From assembly GCF_018785265.1 (NCBI RefSeq), contig NZ_WQPK01000045.1, positions 62,001 to 126,000 on the forward strand: 64,000 nucleotides of DNA. The letters run 5' to 3'. Below are positions 59,971-64,000 of this stretch, piece by piece. The translations under genes were made by a program, and so were the position numbers. The notes under the pieces are model-generated. The model made no database searches, had not been told where the DNA came from, and saw only the letters and a list, made by a program, of their open reading frames with translations. Position 1 is the stretch's first letter; each line of letters begins with the position of its first letter. The stretch comes from Collinsella aerofaciens. GTDB lineage: Bacteria; Actinomycetota; Coriobacteriia; Coriobacteriales; Coriobacteriaceae.

Positions 59971-60049
59971 TCCGGAAAAGTGTCGAAATGGGCACTTTAA
60001 AACTTCGGAAAAGTGTCAAATTCGATAGGCAAATTATCCGGAAAAGTGT
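59971..60049. repeat. Three direct repeats with exact 33-bp period
   Basis: TCCGGAAAAGTGT (59971), TTCGGAAAAGTGT (60004) and TCCGGAAAAGTGT (60037) start exactly 33 bp apart. The intervening sequences differ; AAAGTG can pair with CACTTT within unit one. The first two units lie in one open frame (11-residue period) that stops after the second. The rest of the 365-bp gap (59755-60119) holds no clear signal. Confidence 0.7.
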
Positions 60050-60119
60050 AGCTGGATGACAAAACGGCACTTAGAAGTCGGTGCTGGATGCGGGATCCTG
60101 CGGCCGCCTTCAGCCCTCG

Positions 60120-61106
60120 CTACTCGTCGTCCTCGTCGTTGGGGTCGCCCTTGAGGGTGTTGATGTCCAGGTACTGGTTATCGTCCTCTTTTTGCTGGGT
60201 CTCCGACTCCGCTTGGGTGGGGCCGCGGAACAGCTGGAATCCCTCAAACGCAATGACGCCGAGCAGGGCAATGACAATGGCGATAAAGGCAACCTTGACT
60301 GCCTGCGGAAATTCCGAGAAACGCAGCGCCTTTTCCTTGGCGTAATAATCGGCGAAGCGCTCTTCGCCCGTGCTTTTGGTATACGCCGGTGCGGACGCGG
60401 CCTCCGGGTCATATTCCGGTGCAGGCGTGGCAGCGTACGGATCGTTGAGATAATCGCTCGATGCGGTGCCATAATCCTCTGTCTCGATGCGACCGTTGCC
60501 AGCATAGTCATCGGAATAATCGGAATATGCCGCACCGCCCTCATAGTCCGCGGCGCCCGTGTTGGCGGCAAAAAGCGGGTTAACTGGAACATCGAGCGCC
60601 GGCATGCCGGTAGAGGTCTCATCCAGATCGGCTGCAGCCCAGGAATCGTGGGCAACCTGATGGGCAACGGGCTCATCGAGCCTTGTGACCGGAAGCTTGC
60701 GTGCCGCAGGAACAGGTAACTGCTGGGCGTTGTACATAACGGTGCTGTCGGCCGATTTGCCCTGCGTCGCTGCAGCGAGAAATGCCGCCGTCTCGGACGG
60801 GTCGCTTGCGGGGCGGGGAGCGGGCGTGGGCGCCGAAGTGGGTGCGGGCGTAGGCGCGGGCGTCGAAACGGGCGACTGCGCAGGAGTCGGCGCAGATGCG
60901 GGCTTAGGCGCAAGTGCGGGATTGGGGTTTGACGGGCGAGCCCCGCCGCCCATGAGTTCGTCGGCGGTCCACGGGCGATCATCCATCACGTCGTCAAGGC
61001 TTAGCGAAAACAGGTCGTCTTCACCCTCATCGAACATGCGGTGCACATGTCCACCAATTGCCGGAATCAATCCGCGACCGGTGCATGATGCCTTGCTCAA
61101 CGCCAT
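60120..61106 (-). CDS. Pro/Ala-rich tail-anchored membrane protein of unknown function
   Basis: 328 residues from ATG 61106 (AAAGGA 9 nt upstream; the frame extends to 61202 over a TATAAT-like box at 61141-61146). The N-terminal third is polar with DDLFSLSLDDVMDDRPW; residues about 60-110 are a Pro-Ala-Thr-Ser repeat region (APTPAQSPVSTPAP-like); one transmembrane segment near residue 285 (VAFIAIVIALLGVIAFEGF) and an acidic tail follow. No enzyme motif. Probably a single-pass membrane protein with a disordered linker. It lies downstream of the YheO-like regulator gene 2 and within the purine region, with no evidence of a link. Confidence 0.7.
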   Translation of the reverse strand: MALSKASCTGRGLIPAIGGHVHRMFDEGEDDLFSLSLDDVMDDRPWTADELMGGGARPSNPNPALAPKPASAPTPAQSPVSTPAPTPAPTSAPTPAPRPASDPSETAAFLAAATQGKSADSTVMYNAQQLPVPAARKLPVTRLDEPVAHQVAHDSWAAADLDETSTGMPALDVPVNPLFAANTGAADYEGGAAYSDYSDDYAGNGRIETEDYGTASSDYLNDPYAATPAPEYDPEAASAPAYTKSTGEERFADYYAKEKALRFSEFPQAVKVAFIAIVIALLGVIAFEGFQLFRGPTQAESETQQKEDDNQYLDINTLKGDPNDEDDE

Positions 61107-61229
61107 TCTGTTCCATCCTTTCGAAATACTAATGACATCGATTATATGGAACTTCCCAAGCGGCCCGGTCTTGGATTCGTGCTTTCCAGAACTCGCACCC
61201 AAAAGGGGAGGGGCAATCCAGGCGAGTGC

Positions 61230-61883
61230 CTACTTGTCGCCGGCCGCCGCCTTGGCCTCATTGAGGTAGCTATAGAAGCTGTACTTGGAGATGCCAAAGA
61301 ACTCGCAGGCGCGCTCGCTCGACTTGGAAATGAGGAAGGCGCCGCGACGGTCGAGGTAGCCAATGGCACGAATGCGCTCGTCTTTGGTCATGAGTGCCGC
61401 GGGCTTGCCCACAAACTGCTCGCACTCGTGCAGCAGGTCCTCGAGCAGGTCGCCGATGTTCTTGGTAATGGGCTCGGGCTCGGTATAGCCCGTGCCGCCG
61501 GTGCCGGTAAAGGCGTCGAGCGAACGCTCAAAAGCCTTCATAAGCGTAATGTCAAAGTTGATGCCCAAAATGCCGACGGGCTTGCCTTCGTCGTTGCGGA
61601 TAAAGATGGTCGAGGACTTGAGCAGCTTGCCATCGGTGGTTTTAGTGAGGTACGGCTCGCGGTCGTGTACGTCGGTGCTGCCCTCGTGCATGGACTCAAA
61701 CACAATATGGCTGGGGCCGTCACCCAGTTTGCGCCCGCTGACGTGGCCGTTTTCGATCACTACGATGGAGTGGTCCACGTCCTCGGTCTCCAGATCGTGG
61801 ACGACGACTTCGCAGTTGGGGCCAAATTGGAGCGCCAGGCCGTGTGCGAGGCGCTTGTAAAACTCAATCTGTGCGGGGGTCAT
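61230..61883 (-). CDS. YheO-like PAS/HTH transcriptional regulator 2
   Basis: 217 residues from ATG 61883 (GGAAGG 7 nt before; the longer frame to 61958 is unlikely). Same architecture as the protein at 46580-47242: FGPNCEVVVHDLETED, GRKLGDGPSHIVF, IFIRNDEGKPVGILGINFD, then HTH FFGISKYSFYSYLNE. Diverges from ygeX over 277 bp that contains AACAAA-type palindromes. Likely regulator of ygeX-ygeY. Confidence 0.84.
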   Translation of the reverse strand: MTPAQIEFYKRLAHGLALQFGPNCEVVVHDLETEDVDHSIVVIENGHVSGRKLGDGPSHIVFESMHEGSTDVHDREPYLTKTTDGKLLKSSTIFIRNDEGKPVGILGINFDITLMKAFERSLDAFTGTGGTGYTEPEPITKNIGDLLEDLLHECEQFVGKPAALMTKDERIRAIGYLDRRGAFLISKSSERACEFFGISKYSFYSYLNEAKAAAGDK

Positions 61884-62002
61884 GGGTGCCTTCCTAAAAA
61901 TTAGTTTGGGCACACTTTGCCATAAACCACATCTGTTCGCAAACAAATCCATCAACAAGGCAATTCATGACCGTTCGGCGGCGAAAAAGTACCGATTACG
62001 GC

Positions 62003-62069
62003 AACAAACAATTTGTTAGGTTTGCCAATCAAAAAGTGTGATAGAACAGTGCTAACAAACTTTTTGTTT
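62003..62069. promoter_or_regulatory. AACAAA-type operator palindromes before ygeX
   Basis: AACAAACAATTTGTT (62003-62017) is a near-perfect palindrome; AACAAACTTTTTGTTT (62054-62069) is a second copy 51 bp later. A related AACAAAAAATTATT site lies at the permease promoter (47457). TTGCCA at 62022 may be a weak -35. Confidence 0.6.
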
Positions 62070-62160
62070 GGCATCCACATAAAAGTTCAGTCGCATGAAT
62101 GGGAATGGGCTGAAACGCGTATGCGGGAGCCGGCAAGAGAGGACTTAAGGAGTTCACCGT

Positions 62161-63375
62161 ATGGCCGATAAGATCCAGTGGGCGGGCAACACGATGCCCA
62201 AGAGCGATGACAAGCACTTGGGAATCATGAGTCTCGACCACGTGAAGAAGGCCCGCGCCTTCCACCAGTCGTTCCCCCAGTACACCGTCACTCCGCTTGC
62301 CCGCCTGGACGGCCAGGCTGCGCGCCTGGGTCTGTCCAACCTGTGCGTTAAGGACGAGAGCTATCGCTTTGGCCTCAACGCCTTTAAGGTTCTGGGCGGT
62401 TCGTTTGCCATGGCCAACTACATTGCCGACGAGACCGGCAAGGACGTTGCCGAGTGCACCTTCGATTACCTGACTTCCGATCAGCTGGTCAAGGACTTTG
62501 GCCAGGCTACCTTCTTTACCGCCACCGACGGCAACCATGGCCGCGGTGTGGCATGGGCTGCCAACAAGCTGGGCCAGAAGGCCGTCGTGCACATGCCCAA
62601 GGGTTCCACCAAGCCCCGCTTTGATAACATCGCCGCCGAGGGCGCAACGGTGACCATCGAAGAGGTCAACTACGACGAGTGCGTGCGCATGGCCGCTGCC
62701 GAGGCCGACGCCTGCGAGCGCGGCGTCATCGTTCAGGACACCGCCTGGGAGGGCTACGAGAAGATCCCGTCCTGGATCATGGAGGGTTACGGCACCATGG
62801 CTTCCGAGGCTGCCGAGCAGCTGCGCGAGATGGCCATCAACCGCCCGACGCACGTGTTTGTCCAGGCTGGCGTGGGTTCGCTCGCCGGCGCCGTGGTGGG
62901 CTACTTCACCAACCTGTATCCCGATAACCCGCCCACCTTCGTCGTGGCTGAGTGCGCGCCTGCCGCCTGTCTGTACAAGGGCGCTGCCGCCGGCGACGGC
63001 GATCCGCGCATCGTGGACGGCGACATGCCCTCCATCATGGCCGGTCTGTGCTGCGGCGAGCCCAACATTCTGGGCTGGGATATCCTGCGCAACCACGTCA
63101 CCGCCTTCGTGTCCTGCCCCGACTGGGTCACCGCTCGCGGCATGCGCACCCTGGGCGCTCCCGAGAAGGGCGACCCGCGCGTCATCTCCGGCGAGTCCGG
63201 CGCTGTGACCACCGGCCTGGTCGAGACCCTCATGCTCGATCCCGAGTACGCCGAGCTCAAGGAACTCATCGGCCTGGACAAGACGAGCTCCGTGCTCTGC
63301 TTCTCCACCGAGGGCGACACCGATCCCGACCAGTATCGCCGCATTGTTTGGGAAGGCGAATATCCCACTTGCTAA
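62161..63375 (+). CDS. ygeX: 2,3-diaminopropionate ammonia-lyase
   Basis: PLP enzyme (fold type II) cleaving diaminopropionate to pyruvate and ammonia via 2-aminoacrylate. Lys76 in GLNAFKVLGG is the Schiff-base lysine (Lys77 in E. coli DpaL); TDGNHGRGVAW and QAGVGSLAGAV are the phosphate-binding and glycine-rich loops. 404 residues, normal. ATG 62161 follows TTAAGGAGTT. First gene of the ygeX-ygeY operon. Confidence 0.93.
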   Translation: MADKIQWAGNTMPKSDDKHLGIMSLDHVKKARAFHQSFPQYTVTPLARLDGQAARLGLSNLCVKDESYRFGLNAFKVLGGSFAMANYIADETGKDVAECTFDYLTSDQLVKDFGQATFFTATDGNHGRGVAWAANKLGQKAVVHMPKGSTKPRFDNIAAEGATVTIEEVNYDECVRMAAAEADACERGVIVQDTAWEGYEKIPSWIMEGYGTMASEAAEQLREMAINRPTHVFVQAGVGSLAGAVVGYFTNLYPDNPPTFVVAECAPAACLYKGAAAGDGDPRIVDGDMPSIMAGLCCGEPNILGWDILRNHVTAFVSCPDWVTARGMRTLGAPEKGDPRVISGESGAVTTGLVETLMLDPEYAELKELIGLDKTSSVLCFSTEGDTDPDQYRRIVWEGEYPTC

Positions 63376-63449
63376 TCGTTGGGGCGGAGTAAATAGGTAT
63401 CGCTCCGCCACCTCACAGGTAGATTCCTTCGTTTGAAAGGTTATGAACA

Positions 63450-64000
63450 ATGGCTAAAGAACTCGATTTCGACGCTATCAAGGCTGCTGCTGAGTCCCAT
63501 CGTGCTGATATGACTCGCTTCCTGCGCGCTATGATCTCCCATCCCTCTGAGTCTTGCGAGGAGGGTGAGGTTGTTGCCTGCATCAAGGCCGAGATGGAGA
63601 GCCTTGGTTATGACGAGGTCAAGGTCGACGGCCTGGGCAACGTCATGGGCTTTATGGGCGAGGGCGACAAGATCATCGCCATCGACTCTCACATCGACAC
63701 CGTCGGCATCGGCAACATCGAGAACTGGGACGCCGATCCCTATGAGGGCTACGAGACCGACGAGATCATCTACGGCCGCGGCGGCTCCGACCAGGAGGGT
63801 GGCATGGCTTCCGCTACCTACGCAGCCAAGATGATGAAGGACATGGGCCTCATCCCCGAGGGCTACAAGATCATGGTCGTCGGCACCGTCCAGGAAGAGG
63901 ACTGCGACGGCATGTGCTGGCAGTACATCTACAACAAGGACGGCATTAAGCCCGAGTTCGTCATTTCCACCGAGCCCACCGACGGCGGCATCTATCGCGG
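63450..64000 (+). CDS. ygeY: YgeY family hydrolase (M20-type), 3' end outside the window
   Basis: Metallo-hydrolase of the M20/DapE superfamily linked to selenium-dependent purine clusters; acts on an N-carbamoyl or related ring-opening product. His81 and Asp83 (DSHIDTVG), Asp114 ([10 protein letters not shown]) and the catalytic pair Glu149/Glu150 (VQEED) are all present. ATG 63450 has GAAAGG (63435-63440) upstream. About 183 residues are visible of roughly 400; no stop occurs before the window edge. Confidence 0.9.
   Translation, partial: MAKELDFDAIKAAAESHRADMTRFLRAMISHPSESCEEGEVVACIKAEMESLGYDEVKVDGLGNVMGFMGEGDKIIAIDSHIDTVGIGNIENWDADPYEGYETDEIIYGRGGSDQEGGMASATYAAKMMKDMGLIPEGYKIMVVGTVQEEDCDGMCWQYIYNKDGIKPEFVISTEPTDGGIYR

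Noticed and set aside
59971-60049. CRISPR-like short repeat array
   Set aside because: Only three units, repeat of 13 bp with 20-bp spacers partly similar, and no cas genes. Reported as direct repeats instead.

Overview
The window is about 64 kb of GC-rich chromosome from a gut actinobacterium. Gene content, protein style and intergenic repeats fit Coriobacteriia, most likely Collinsella or a close relative; this is my inference from recognition, not a database match. Starts are often TTG or GTG with strong AAGGAG-type ribosome binding sites, and many genes lie on the plus strand in the direction of the ribosomal operons.

Region by region. 1-5.0 kb: a truncated MFS transporter, a GH13 glycosidase, a hypoxanthine-DNA glycosylase, an unrecognised protein and a PLP aminotransferase. 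5.0-20.3 kb: the core expression block rplJL, galU, rpoB-rpoC, rpsL-rpsG-fusA-rpsJ. 20.3-30.5 kb: birA diverging from a compact type II fatty-acid synthesis operon (fabH, acpP, fabK, fabD, fabG, fabF, accB, fabZ, accC, accDA). 30.5-33.7 kb: an orphan PTS EIIC, a CDF metal exporter and a histidine phosphatase. 33.7-40.0 kb: the S10/spc ribosomal cluster from rplC to rplX, separated from rpsJ by the fatty-acid operon and stopping at a terminator before any rplE. 40.0-45.8 kb: an oxidoreductase plus DeoR-type regulator, a pseudouridine synthase and a U32 protein, with hairpin-rich spacers. 45.8-64 kb: a purine (xanthine/uric acid) catabolic region: ridA, a YheO-like regulator, a uracil-xanthine type permease, ssnA, ygfK, a polyferredoxin, xdhD, then a 3-kb island of ATPase genes and repeats, a membrane protein, a second YheO-like regulator, ygeX and the start of ygeY.

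How the parts work together. The last third looks like an anaerobic purine degradation system: purine uptake, molybdenum hydroxylase chemistry (XdhD) with electrons passed through YgfK and the ferredoxin, an SsnA amidohydrolase, then YgeX and YgeY handling diaminopropionate-type ring-opening products. RidA would clear the 2-aminoacrylate released by YgeX. Two PAS-HTH regulators bracket it, and AACAAA-type sites recur at two of its promoters.

The most unusual signals are: (1) a predicted helix-hairpin-helix module at the C-terminus of RpoC that aligns with the DNA-binding C-terminal domain of RNA polymerase alpha, with the key residues kept; (2) three dispersed palindromic elements with a conserved 64-67 nt core and copy-specific but self-complementary arms, each just upstream of a ribosomal-protein operon; (3) a shared GGAYACGCCCG-N4-CGTG motif ahead of three ribosomal operons; (4) several families of short hairpins with variable stems and constant loops. 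No tRNA, rRNA, CRISPR array or transposase gene was recognised.
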